A stretch of 64,000 nucleotides of DNA from JAFGMQ01 sp036733345 (GCA_036733345.1 DAINAR010000004.1:1-64000); one strand, 5' to 3'; counted from the first letter of the stretch, positions 35,918 to 45,974 are shown. Translations and numbers: made by a program. Notes: generated from the letters alone by a model not told the origin.

Positions 35918-36691
35918 ATGAAGGTGAAATTGATAACAAGCGAAAACAATAGCACCTACAGGCTTTTTTTGGAACTGACAAAGGCAAGAGGCATAAAAAA
36001 ACATGGAATGGCAATTTTGTCCGGCCCCAAACAGGTACGTGAAGTATTGAGGGATTTCCCTGAGAGGTGTGCCGGGGTTATCCTTGCTGACTACCATGAA
36101 ACTCCTCCTTTACCCGAAAATATTGACATAACTTTATACCGTATCAGCAAAGAGCTGTATAAGAAAATTGACCTCTTTGGCACAAAAAATCCTGTGCTGC
36201 TGTTAAAGTTTAACCCTTTCCCCCAATGGGATGAAAATGTACGGACTCCGGGGTGCACTCTTATAGCACCTTTTCAGGACCCTGCAAACATTGGGGCAGT
36301 AATCCGTTCAAGCGCAGCCTTTGGTGCCTCAATGGTTGTTCTTGCAAAAGAAACAGCCCATCCATTTAATCCAAAATCATTGAGAGCCGCAGGCAGCACT
36401 ATTTTCAGGATTCCCATAGAAGAAGGCCCTTCCATTTATAAGATGCGCATTACTCAAACACCTGTTATAACACTCTCTCCAAAAGGGAAAAATGTAATGG
36501 AATTTGAATTTCCGCCTTCTTTCTGTCTGGTACCGGGAATGGAAGGCCCTGGCCTGCCGGAACAATTGCATAACAAAACAGCCTTGTCCATTCCTATGGC
36601 GAAAGGAGTTGAATCTTTGAATTCGGCCGTAGCTGCAAGTATCGTCCTTTATCTCTGGCGAAACAGATCCGGGGGATTGACAAAGAATTAA
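35918..36691 (+). CDS. SpoU/TrmH-family RNA 2'-O-methyltransferase
   Basis: 257 residues. The SPOUT catalytic domain is complete, with motif 1 FQDPANIGAVIRSSAAFG (about 113-130), motif 2 LVPGMEGPGL (about 206-215) and motif 3 SIPMAKGVESLNSAVAASIVLY (split across about 222-245), which builds the trefoil-knot SAM site. The N-terminal 100 residues are divergent. The target is a ribose in tRNA or 23S rRNA; which one cannot be told from sequence. ATG at 35918. Confidence 0.9.
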   Translation: MKVKLITSENNSTYRLFLELTKARGIKKHGMAILSGPKQVREVLRDFPERCAGVILADYHETPPLPENIDITLYRISKELYKKIDLFGTKNPVLLLKFNPFPQWDENVRTPGCTLIAPFQDPANIGAVIRSSAAFGASMVVLAKETAHPFNPKSLRAAGSTIFRIPIEEGPSIYKMRITQTPVITLSPKGKNVMEFEFPPSFCLVPGMEGPGLPEQLHNKTALSIPMAKGVESLNSAVAASIVLYLWRNRSGGLTKN

Positions 36692-36858
36692 AATATATTC
36701 ATACCTGCTAAACGATACGTATTACCGCATATACTATAATGATATGAGATGACTATTAAAATGAATGTTATTTTCTATACAAAAAATTTTTTTTCAGGCT
36801 TTATACAAAACATGCCGATCTGTACTCTTGAAACACCCTGTGGGCATATGGAGGGCTT

Positions 36859-38943
36859 ATGATGTCCAAAAAAATTATTGCATTATCCTTGAAAGGGAAA
36901 GGAATACAAAGAATCTTTATAATTGCCTTTGGGGCTGTTTCAATAATTCCTCCACTGGCTCTTTTTTATTTAGCCTGTCGTTATGGAATTGGCGGCAAAC
37001 TGGATGTTATTATCCTTTTTGCTATGGTCATCTTTCTCTCTTGCGCTGGCATGCTTCTAGTCTGGCAGACACTTCGAAAAATAAAATCCCTAAGAGATAC
37101 TATAATTGATCAAATGAGTTATGAAAATAGCTATAGGATATCTCAGGAATATCATCCTCAAGAACTCAAACTGGAGGAAGTAAAGGAGATAGGCCAGATC
37201 CTTGTGGAATTCCATAAACTTTTAGCTAAATTGGATGAAAATACTCAAAAATTAGAACGCATTGTCTATCAGATCAATACATTAAGTGAATTGACTGAGT
37301 TGACATCCAGTATCTCAGATATGGACGAGTTATTGCGCGCGGTATTAAACATGACAATGAAGGGTATCAGTGCAGACACAGGTTCGATAATGCTTTTTGA
37401 TAAAGTAAAAGAGGAGCTTGCCATAGCTACCGCCGAAGGCCTTGACGCTGAAATCATTCGAAATTCGGTTTTAAAGCTTGGGGAAGGAATTGCAGGTAAA
37501 ATATTTGAAAAAGGTAAACCGGTTATTGTTGAAGACCTGTCCAAGGACGATTCTTTCAGGGATTTATCAAAAACAGGTCAGGGCAGTTTTATCTGCCTCC
37601 CCATGAAGATAAAAAACAGGCCTCTCGGCGTGATAAATTTAGCAAAAAATAGTGTCGAATATACGTTTACTGAAAATGATTTGAAATTTTTAACAACGCT
37701 TATAAACCACATCGCCTTTGCCCTTGAAAATGGCAGGCTCCTCGCTGAAGCAAAGGAAAATGCAAAGGGATTCGGGGAAATTCTCCGTGAAAAAGGACAT
37801 GAACTGGATTATGCAAGGCAGCAGGTCTCTAAAATGGAAGCCATTGCCACACTTGCCGGGGGAATTGCACATGACTTCAACAATCTGCTAATGGGAATTC
37901 TCGGTAATGTGTCCCTGATGCAATTCGAGATCAGCACCGACAACCCTCTTTACGAAAGGCTTATAAATATTGAGAAGCAAGTTCAAAGCGGAGCACATCT
38001 TACAAAACAGCTTCTGGGTTTTGCAAGAGAAGGGAAATACGATATTAAAGCGACCGATATTAACAAGCTATTGTTGAAAACATCCAATATGTTTGGTCGA
38101 GCTAAAAAAGAGATATCCATTCATGAAGAATACCAGGATAAACTGTGGATATCTGAAGTTGATCAGGTGCAGATAGAGCAGGTTCTTTTAAATCTCTTTG
38201 TAAACGCCTGGCAGGCCATGCCTGGTGGGGGCAAACTATATCTCAAGACTGAAAATGTAACACTGGAAAAAAAATTTGTGGCCCCTTACAACTTGAAACA
38301 AGGAAAATATATAAAGATATCAGTTACTGATACAGGTATAGGAATGGATGAAGCAACAAAGAGCAGGATATTTGAGCCGTTTTTTACTACAAAAGAACTC
38401 AGCAGAGGTACCGGGCTGGGCCTGGCCTCTGCCTATGGCATTATCAGGAATCATAAAGGCATAATTGATGTGTTCAGTAAAAAAGGTGAAGGGGCTACAT
38501 TTAATATCTATTTGCCCGCATCTCAAAAAAAGGCGGTCAGGGAAAAACAGGTTGCCGTTGAACTGTTGAAGGGAACAGAAACCATACTGCTGGTGGATGA
38601 TGAGGATATGATCATTGAAGTAGGTGAAGAAATATTAAAATTTCTCGGATACAACGTATTAACTGCCAAAAACGGAAAAGAGGCAATTGATATTTACAAA
38701 GACAAATCAGACGAGATTGACATGATTATCCTGGACATAATTATGCCCTATATGGACGGAAAGCAAGCATTTGCAGAAATAAAAAAGATCAACCCCAGAG
38801 CAAAGGTATTACTATCAAGCGGCTACAGTATGGAGGGACAATCTCCTGAATTTCTGGGCCTTGGATATGACGGTTTCATACAGAAGCCTTATGATATAGG
38901 TTATTCTTCTAAAAAAATACGGGAAATCCTGGACAAAAAATAG
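36859..38943 (+). CDS. Hybrid sensor histidine kinase with GAF and receiver domains
   Basis: 694 residues. There are two N-terminal membrane helices (about 19-40 and 47-68), a coiled linker, a GAF domain (about 145-285), a second coiled coil, HisKA with the phosphoacceptor in GGIAHDFNNLL (His about 338), HATPase with NLFVNAWQAM, DTGIGMDE and GTGLGLASAYG (about 435-550), and a C-terminal receiver with VDDED and phosphoacceptor Asp in ILDIIMP (about 626). A cytoplasmic GAF suggests sensing of a small intracellular ligand. No separate response regulator is adjacent, so output may be through phosphotransfer. ATG at 36859 has GGAGGG upstream. Confidence 0.93.
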   Translation: MMSKKIIALSLKGKGIQRIFIIAFGAVSIIPPLALFYLACRYGIGGKLDVIILFAMVIFLSCAGMLLVWQTLRKIKSLRDTIIDQMSYENSYRISQEYHPQELKLEEVKEIGQILVEFHKLLAKLDENTQKLERIVYQINTLSELTELTSSISDMDELLRAVLNMTMKGISADTGSIMLFDKVKEELAIATAEGLDAEIIRNSVLKLGEGIAGKIFEKGKPVIVEDLSKDDSFRDLSKTGQGSFICLPMKIKNRPLGVINLAKNSVEYTFTENDLKFLTTLINHIAFALENGRLLAEAKENAKGFGEILREKGHELDYARQQVSKMEAIATLAGGIAHDFNNLLMGILGNVSLMQFEISTDNPLYERLINIEKQVQSGAHLTKQLLGFAREGKYDIKATDINKLLLKTSNMFGRAKKEISIHEEYQDKLWISEVDQVQIEQVLLNLFVNAWQAMPGGGKLYLKTENVTLEKKFVAPYNLKQGKYIKISVTDTGIGMDEATKSRIFEPFFTTKELSRGTGLGLASAYGIIRNHKGIIDVFSKKGEGATFNIYLPASQKKAVREKQVAVELLKGTETILLVDDEDMIIEVGEEILKFLGYNVLTAKNGKEAIDIYKDKSDEIDMIILDIIMPYMDGKQAFAEIKKINPRAKVLLSSGYSMEGQSPEFLGLGYDGFIQKPYDIGYSSKKIREILDKK

Positions 38944-39202
38944 TGCATATATCGCCCTTTGCTTTTCAAACTCCTTTATGAGCTATATTCCATTCATATC
39001 CGGGGATGTAATATCGATTAGCTCCTGCCGTTTATTACCGTAAATAAGGCTCTTTTTGACCTTGAAAAGTTCGGTACAGGGCCAGATTTTGGGTCATTTT
39101 AAACTTTATTTTAATGATATTTAACAGTTAGCGCGGCCCGACCCCATTTGACATTTGTTTGACATTTGAATTCTTTTCCTTAATGCAAGGATCCAATCCC
39201 TT

Positions 39203-41692
39203 TTATTTCTTTTTGCTGACCTCCTTGAACCACTCGGAGTGATGCTTCTCCGCCCATTTTCTGCCTACCTTTCCATCTACAAGCGCCCGCCATGTACCCG
39301 GATTGGCAATGGTACCCAGGTATGCATGGGCAATAATACTTGCAATAAACAGGATGGAAAAGAAGCCATGTATAGTAGAGAGTACACAAATCGTCCCCAG
39401 TCCAAGGCTGGATTTAAATATGAGCATGATACCCGTGACAGCCATAATCAGACTGAACAATGCGCTCAGCCAGAAGAAGATCTTCTGCCCGGCGTTCAGT
39501 CGACCTGCCGGTACTTCTTCATGCCTGCCTCCAAGGTATCCGCCCCTTTTCTTAAGCCACTGCATATCATACGGTTTGAATCCTGCGTCCCTGGCCCATA
39601 AAAAGATGCTTACCAGGGAGGCCGCAGTAAAAACTATTCCCACAACCCAGTGAAAGACTACTGCAGATTGAGGAGAATCAAAAAATATCTCGAGAAGCGT
39701 GACATTGTTGTAAAAGAAAATAAATCCGGTAAATGCAAGAAATATAAAACTTGTCATTCGAAACAGGTGAGTCCACCGCTCAACCAGGTTAAACCTGGTA
39801 ATCTCTGCTGTATCCTCATACAGATCAACCCTCTTGGGTCCCTGCCCTGTGTAGTGAAGCACAAGGAAAAAAACAATAATTGCTATGATAATGCTTACAT
39901 AGGGCGTAAGATACTTCTGATGAAGCTGATTCAGCTGGTAGATCCAGGGTCTGCAGCCAAAAAGCCTTCCGGATTTTATTGTTTCAGGCTTCCCGTCATC
40001 TCCGAAAAGGCCTGTCACCACCGTTCCCTTGAACATATGTGCATCATCTGAATGGCAGTCCCCACAACCATCTGCTCCAAGGGCAAGCTTGGCAGGCGCT
40101 ACATTGTGGTTAATATTAAATCCCTCGGTATGTGCCACCCATGTATCGTCCCTGGCCTTAAGCACCTTTCCTTTTTCATCCAGGACACATTTTGTTCCGG
40201 ATTTATGGTAGTAAGGCTTAATCTGTTTAAATCTTTTATTATTTTTAAGTCCTTCGGACAATGCAGACAGCATTAATTCTATCTCTTCATCCGTATGCAG
40301 CTCAGGACGCCTGGGGGCCTTATCCTTGAGCCTGTCCTTGATCCTGGAATAGCCGTTCTTGATCTCACGGGCAAACAGGGGATAGTATATCCCGTCTGAA
40401 TCCTGATTGGTAAAGAATGCAAACAGGAGCGGATTCACCGGCCACAGCTTTCCATTATCATCCCTCTGAAAACGCGGCTGCCATGTAAATACCTCACCTA
40501 TCTTTTTTGCCCCTAACTTGGGATAATTAACCACCATTCCCGTAGCAACATCAAATCCCTCACCCGCTGCCCTGTTTATTCCGGGAATATGACATACCTC
40601 ACATGCCAGTTTGTCCAGATGTCCGGGCCGTATAGAAAGATGGGATGGACGGGGAGCACCCATAAACCCCTGATCATGACAATCCTTACAGGTCATCATA
40701 GTATTATCCAGATCATCCCTTACCGTGGATATGTTTTCATTTCCCTTGGCAAAGTTATGGGCCTCATCTCCGGGATGACAGTGGGCACACTGAAGATTTC
40801 TCAGATTATGCACATCATGATTCAATCTGTCATTCCATGAAAATCCTCGTTTTTTAAGGTCAGACAGGCCATGGCAGAACACGCAGTTTTCAGACGGAGG
40901 AGGATAACTTAAATCCAGGACGACCCTGCCGTCATCATTAAAGAGCCTCTTATTATATGTGACCCTGGGCTCCTGCCCCTCCCTCACAAATCCGTCTACC
41001 AGGCCGATTCCTGATGCAGCCACAGTAGCCCACTGGTAATTGAACAGTTTCAGGTGCTTGTTTCTCTCTTTAAAATCATAACCGGGCAAATGACAAATAA
41101 AGCAGTCTGCCTGAACCACACCTGCCTTATCCCACCGGCTCTTGAAATAATCTCCGTCCAGTGTTTCGGCCAGCTCTGGAGAATTCTTAAGCCTTGCATC
41201 ATAACGCTTGCCGTCCCTGTCGAACTCAAGCCCTCCGCCACCAGGATGACAGCCCCCGCAGCCGGGTACTCCTAAAGCATCCAGGCTTCCGGCACTGACC
41301 CATTGAAAGGTCGTAAGATCAATTTCATCAGGACTGTTGTTGGATTTCTTCGCCAACTGGCGAAAAGAAGGCGGTCAGTGTTTACCCATCATGCCGTCAG
41401 ACAGGACCCATGGCTTTTCCTTATTGAAGTCATCTCTTATGCGGTCCCATCCCTGCTGAAAGTGATAGCCTTTTGTGATCTTGTCATAGTCATGGCAGGC
41501 TCCGCAGGTCTGTCGGGTGCTGTAAGGCTGATCCGCATTCTGTCCCTTTATGGGATTAATAATCTCGCCTGAATCATTTTTCAGATAAAAAGGTGGGCAT
41601 GTCCTAACTTTTGCACAAAGGAGAGGGGTATTAGATATTATACCTATTCCCCATAATAATATGGCAACAGAAACAATAATTCTCCTATACAT
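39203..41692 (-). CDS. Octahaem cytochrome c / cytochrome b fusion, probable selenoprotein
   Basis: One frame of 829 residues read through an in-frame TGA (41375-41377, residue 106). ATG at 41692 has AGGAGG 6 nt upstream and begins a signal peptide (MYRRIIVSVAILLWGIG...). Eight CxxCH haem sites follow: CGACH before the TGA and CGGCH, CFICH, CVFCH, CAHCH, CKDCH, CEVCH and CGDCH after it. From about residue 600 a four-helix membrane domain resembles the formate dehydrogenase gamma/NapC-like cytochrome b (ERWTHLFR, VFHWVVG, HGFFSILFIASIIAHAY). It probably moves electrons between quinones and periplasmic partners. The residue before the TGA is His and PP follows. Read without recoding, the downstream part would need a TTG start with no ribosome binding site and no signal peptide, which is implausible for a cytochrome c. 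Confidence 0.8.
41345..41377 (-). promoter_or_regulatory. Candidate bacterial SECIS element
   Basis: The UGA (41377-41375) is followed after 16 nt by an AGUU loop (41358-41355). The loop closes a stem of eight consecutive pairs (41359-41366 with 41347-41354, one of them G-U), extended by one more pair past a mismatch. Loop size, a G in the first two loop positions and the UGA-to-loop distance all fit published bacterial SECIS rules. Confidence 0.75.
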
Positions 41693-42093
41693 GTTCAGCC
41701 TCCTGTATTGAGGGTTAATAAGGTATAGAAAATTCAATGTTATTTCTGTTTATTTATGTGAGGGTACGTCAGTGATGAATGTGCATACCCCCATTCTATT
41801 GCCCTTTTCCATGACTTAATACCTCACGAGCATAAGGGCAGAAGATGTAGTAACATTGATATTCAATGATCACAGGAACGCAAGTTGACTCTTTATAAAG
41901 ATGCCCTTTAATTATCTTATGAAGTAAGTGTAAGAGAAATATCTCTGATATCTTAATTAATTTTATGAATCGACTTATTTTATATCACTATAGAATTTTT
42001 TTGTAACTGTTAAAATGCATTTTAATTTCTTTAATAAAATTGTGTCCCGACCGCTTCTTTTACAATTCTAATATAATATTTTAGTTATGGTAC
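41693..42093. other. Intergenic region upstream of the cytochrome gene
   Basis: About 400 bp, AT-rich, between the cytochrome start and the end of the NfeD gene. It must hold the cytochrome promoter or an operon leader. I see no convincing sigma-54 or sigma-70 box. Confidence 0.4.
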
Positions 42094-42486
42094 TCAGCTA
42101 TCATTGCATCTCGTTACTATCAGCATCATTCCCTCGACACCACTTACTTTTATTTCATCGCCTTCTTTTACGGGAAACTCAATATCTCTGATTTCAGCCT
42201 TCCACAGCTCGCCTTTTACTTTTATATAACCATCCGGATTAAGGCTATCCACTACTATCCCGGTCATGCCTATAAGCTGCTCCATCGGACTCGGATTGTT
42301 TGAAACGTAGGCTTTCCAGACCTTGGGGAAAAGAGCTGCATCTTTGCCTATCCATATGACTAAAATTATAATCAGCAGCCAGGCTGGGACATTTGTGAAC
42401 CTGCTGATTAAAGCCAGCACAATAATAAATACAATCAAACCTGGTATCTGAAGCAGAATATATTTAACAAGAGCTTTTTGTTTCAC
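42094..42486 (-). CDS. NfeD-like membrane protein
   Basis: 130 residues with two membrane segments (about 8-28 and 33-50). A C-terminal OB-fold has IGMTGIVVDSLNPDGYIKVKGELWKAE and EGDEIKVSGVEGMMLIV, the core NfeD pattern. NfeD proteins usually pair with stomatin-like or ClpP-like membrane proteases; no partner is adjacent, which makes this an orphan short NfeD. ATG at 42486. Confidence 0.85.
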   Translation of the reverse strand: MKQKALVKYILLQIPGLIVFIIVLALISRFTNVPAWLLIIILVIWIGKDAALFPKVWKAYVSNNPSPMEQLIGMTGIVVDSLNPDGYIKVKGELWKAEIRDIEFPVKEGDEIKVSGVEGMMLIVTRCNDS

Positions 42487-42684
42487 TTAATAACCTGCAT
42501 CCTTTTTTTATCTAAAATGCCTGTCACATGGTATCGAATTATACTGTAAAAGTTCGATAAAACGGGAAAGGGCTTGATACGGCATTTATTTTATTCAACT
42601 GCCCGTCACAGCCGCACAGGTGAAGCAGGCTGGTTACGCGGCCGGTCCCTTTTTTAACAGTTAACTATAACCTTTTATTCTGTA

Positions 42685-42912
42685 CTATTGTAACTGCAGA
42701 TCTAATGCCTTGCCGACCAGAAGAGATAATCTAAAAAAGGAATCCCTTGCAGCACTCAGCCAGTCTGATAACATCATTGAATTATTGGTCATTGGTTCGT
42801 GAAGATCAATACTGCCGTCAGCCGGAATCATCCCAAGCAGTCTGGATAACTCTGAGGCCTGTGCGATGATCTGTATTTTCTGATCCTGCAAATTTTCTTC
42901 CGGTTCACTCAT
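42685..42912 (-). CDS. Small hypothetical protein (75 aa)
   Basis: Not recognised. An acidic N-terminus (MSEPEENLQDQK) precedes what look like two amphipathic helices (ASELSRLLGM and SAARDSFFRLSLLVGKALDL). It has no signal peptide. AAAGGAGG lies about 10 nt upstream of the ATG at 42912, which supports expression. It is 198 bp upstream of the NfeD gene on the same strand. Confidence 0.5.
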   Translation of the reverse strand: MSEPEENLQDQKIQIIAQASELSRLLGMIPADGSIDLHEPMTNNSMMLSDWLSAARDSFFRLSLLVGKALDLQLQ

Positions 42913-43178
42913 CTGGAATTTGCCTCCTTTCCATGCCTTAATCCTTCACAAGGTGTAAAACCAGTGGATGCATTTGACCTTTGCATGTCTTATTATCTGA
43001 TACAGGTATTGATTTGTTACGCTAAGTTTTTTATATTACAGCATTATAAAAAATATTTGTAACGGTTAAAAAGAGTTTTTCAGGTTATTTCCGAAAATTC
43101 AGATCCTGAACGCTATTTTATCGACACCTTAATTATTTGAAAATTAACCGTTAAGCCCAAAGGAGAGGGAGGGAAATC

Positions 43179-44873
43179 ATGAACATGTATATCAAAGGTC
43201 TTTTGATAGTCTTTTTTATACTATGCCTGCCTTTTTCGGCAGCAGGCACACTGGCCACATATCCTGACCTGGATAAAGAGAAGCGGATTACACCAAACGG
43301 TTTTTTTGAGGTGTATCTGAAGGGTGCAAAAGGCTGGAATCTTGCGGGCCGAATCGGCTTTGACAAGTATCTCAGGGAAAAAACCCTTCAACTCGGAGAC
43401 AATGCGTCCGCCATTCCACGCATAGATGTTAAGATTGTCCAGACCGGAGGCCAGGCAGCACATATCGACGCTGTACTTCTAAACGGCAGACCTCCTGTCT
43501 ATGCAACGGAAAATGATTCGCCGGTCAATATAAAAAAGATTTCACAGGCTGACTTTGATGTCATCGACGGATATGGCAAGGCATTCGAGTTATCCTTCTC
43601 AGACACGAACGCCGCCGGAACTGTCAGTATCATTGCCAGGGTTGAGGGAGAAAGAATCTCCGATATTCCGTTTCATTTTCCTCTATCAAACCTATACCAT
43701 AAGATAACCCCAATGTCGGACTTCTATTCATATGATTTTACTCGCCAGGTATCAGGCAATCCGCTGGATTCAGCACCTTTGTTTAAAGAGTGGTCTTTGT
43801 GTGGATCCGGGCACCCGAACTCCTATACATACGGCTGGGTATGGCATGACTCGAATAATCTGTATATTTGTATGGATTTCTCAGCGGACAATACCTGTGA
43901 CGGCCTGAAGGATTATGCAAAGGTTTATGTGAATACTGATGGAAAAATAAGTATTTTTAAAATGTCAATGGGCGACACAAAATGGGGAATACCCGAATTT
44001 AAATACAATAATTCGGTAGCATACCAGCACAAAGTCTATCCCTTTACGATCCCGTTGTCTGAGATTGCCGATTCCAGGCCCGAAACTCTGGATCTCGCGT
44101 TTTCCGCATACGGAACAGCGGCTGCAGGTGCACAGTTTTTTTATGAGGTGCTAATGAATACAGGGGAAGGCGGTGGCACTGTCGAAGTTCGACAGCAGGG
44201 CGAAGTGGCGTCTGTTTATGGTGTCAATTATATAGTCAGGGCCTGGACATCTCATTATATTTCCCAGACGTCACAGGTTATGCTTGAATATACAGACACA
44301 CTTGAGTGGCAGGACACAGATTTTATATCGATTGATACGGATTTCACGTCCTATGAGATTACAGGCAATCAGGGTCAGGGAGGTATTCAGGCCGTAGAAT
44401 TTTGCACGGATATTGCCAACATCCAGAATTACACCGGATCATTCAAGGGAGTTTTTCATGCCAGTATCTCCCTCGGACCTAATGATTTTACATCCGAATT
44501 TACTTATTCACAGGACGCCTTATCTATCCCGACATTAACCCAATCGGGAATGATCATTTTAAGTTTGATTCTGATTTCAATTTCATTTTGGGCATTAAGG
44601 CGGTTGCGATATCGAAAAGCCATATATTCTGTTTTATTAGTGTTTGTATTTGTGTTCATAGCCTGGGCCGCGATTATCAGCATAGACGGAAATATGTCTG
44701 ACTGGACCGGGATAGATGCAATCGTGACAGATCCGGAAGGTGACTCATCTGCTGAGGATCAAATCTTCGTTGGACCAAATGAGGACATTAGATACGGATA
44801 TGTCACATCCTATGCAGACAAACTGTATTTCCGCGTCGACTATACAGGAGCCCTCTTACAGCAGACGGATTAA
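43179..44873 (+). CDS. Secreted IPTL-CTERM protein, 3' end cut by IS30 remnant
   Basis: 564 residues with a signal peptide (about 1-23) and a large extracellular region of unknown fold (about 24-445). An IPTL-CTERM sorting segment (SIPTLTQSGMIIL then a hydrophobic helix and LRRLR, about 449-480) is followed by a second hydrophobic helix and a DGNMSDW...DPEGD tail. IPTL-CTERM proteins are cell-surface substrates of exosortase-like systems; no exosortase is in the window. The usual Trp of the motif is Ser here. The C-terminal tail stops abruptly at 44873, next to transposase debris, so it is probably truncated. ATG at 43179 has GAGGGAGGG upstream. Confidence 0.75.
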   Translation: MNMYIKGLLIVFFILCLPFSAAGTLATYPDLDKEKRITPNGFFEVYLKGAKGWNLAGRIGFDKYLREKTLQLGDNASAIPRIDVKIVQTGGQAAHIDAVLLNGRPPVYATENDSPVNIKKISQADFDVIDGYGKAFELSFSDTNAAGTVSIIARVEGERISDIPFHFPLSNLYHKITPMSDFYSYDFTRQVSGNPLDSAPLFKEWSLCGSGHPNSYTYGWVWHDSNNLYICMDFSADNTCDGLKDYAKVYVNTDGKISIFKMSMGDTKWGIPEFKYNNSVAYQHKVYPFTIPLSEIADSRPETLDLAFSAYGTAAAGAQFFYEVLMNTGEGGGTVEVRQQGEVASVYGVNYIVRAWTSHYISQTSQVMLEYTDTLEWQDTDFISIDTDFTSYEITGNQGQGGIQAVEFCTDIANIQNYTGSFKGVFHASISLGPNDFTSEFTYSQDALSIPTLTQSGMIILSLILISISFWALRRLRYRKAIYSVLLVFVFVFIAWAAIISIDGNMSDWTGIDAIVTDPEGDSSAEDQIFVGPNEDIRYGYVTSYADKLYFRVDYTGALLQQTD

Positions 44874-44935
44874 TGTTGAAATATCACTTTTTCAAAAAAA
44901 AGTTTGGGCAACAGACCGTCAAGATGTGACCCCGT

Positions 44936-45151
44936 ATGCCTGCATATTCCGCCTGGCAACGCGGGACAAACGAAAATACAAACGGTCTTCTTCGTCAATA
45001 CTTCCCAAAAGGGTCAGATTTTAGAAATATTTCTGATAAAGATCTTGCATCAGCAGTAAAAAAACTTAATCATAGACCGAGAAAGTGCCTGGGCTACCAG
45101 TCTCCACATCAGGCCCTATTAAATACTGTTATTGGTGCACTTGTAACTTGA
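44936..45151 (+). pseudogene. IS30-family transposase C-terminal fragment
   Basis: The AWQRGTNENTNGLLRQYFPKG segment and NHRPRKCLGYQSPHQAL are the characteristic end of IS30 transposases (DDE domain with its final Glu). The helix-turn-helix and the two catalytic Asp residues are missing. The bases after the stop (TGCACTTGTAACTTGAATTC, about 45135-45154) look like an IS30-type terminal inverted repeat. Confidence 0.85.
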
Positions 45152-45170
45152 ATTCACACCTCAAGAAAAC

Positions 45171-45974
45171 ATGATGAAAAGATTCCTAATTGGAACCGCC
45201 GTTATTGGTTTGATTGGCGTTATACTCTGTGTCGTCTATATCCGAAATGAAACGACCCTTGATAAGTTTAATAAAGTTCCAATGCGAGCTGTCCCAGGTG
45301 ATCGAGACGAATCACTAAAAATCGGCGTAATTGGTGACAGTTGGGTGGCTGGTCAGAAGTTGGACTTGACTATTGAACAAACGATGACAGGCTCTGGATT
45401 CAAGACGCAAATTGTTAGCTCGGGTCATCCTGGGGCGAAGAGTCGTCAAATATATCGAGACCTGTTTTTGCAAAGGAATGTCGAACATTCAAGCAATTCT
45501 CTCTTGATGGATGAAGACTTAGACTTCTTGGTTGTTGTCGCAGGCGTAAACGATTCTGCAGGGCATATTGGGAAAACGTTTTATGCTCATCATATGTTTC
45601 TCATCATTCAAACGGCATTAGCACGCGGGATAAAACCTGTAGTCGTCGAAGTTCCAGAATATGGAATAGAAGATACTACTTCGAGTGGGTTTCTGTCGTG
45701 GGGGAAAAGGACAATCTACCTTTGGCTGTTTGATAACGGGAATGTGGATGTAATTAAAGAATACAGAAAGGCACTCCGAGAAAAAATACAAGCTTCAGGT
45801 ATCGCAGACAAAGTTCTTCTTGTTGACTTTTCGCCAATCACTGATGATTACAATAATAGCAAAGCTCTATACGCAAATCCATCACATCTGAACCATGATG
45901 GATATTCGAAATTGGGTAAACTGATAGCGCATAGCATAGAAGAATGGCATAATCGGGTAAAGGGGAGTGATTAA
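45171..45974 (+). CDS. Membrane-anchored SGNH/GDSL-like hydrolase
   Basis: 267 residues. An N-terminal signal anchor (about 5-25) precedes an SGNH fold: block I GVIGDSWVAG (catalytic Ser, about 50), a Gly block (SSGHPGAKS), block III VAGVNDS (Asn, about 126) and block V NPSHLNHDGY (His, about 244). The usual DxxH dyad of block V reads NPSH, so the Asp is Asn here. It may act on ester or acetyl groups of surface glycans. It starts 20 bp after the IS30 relic, so it may have arrived by transfer. Confidence 0.8.
   Translation: MMKRFLIGTAVIGLIGVILCVVYIRNETTLDKFNKVPMRAVPGDRDESLKIGVIGDSWVAGQKLDLTIEQTMTGSGFKTQIVSSGHPGAKSRQIYRDLFLQRNVEHSSNSLLMDEDLDFLVVVAGVNDSAGHIGKTFYAHHMFLIIQTALARGIKPVVVEVPEYGIEDTTSSGFLSWGKRTIYLWLFDNGNVDVIKEYRKALREKIQASGIADKVLLVDFSPITDDYNNSKALYANPSHLNHDGYSKLGKLIAHSIEEWHNRVKGSD

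Noticed and set aside
41357..41377. The cytochrome gene as a pseudogene or as two separate genes split by the TGA
   Set aside because: The frame is unbroken on both sides, the downstream part has no ribosome binding site or signal peptide of its own, all eight haem motifs are intact, and a SECIS-like hairpin sits at the right distance.
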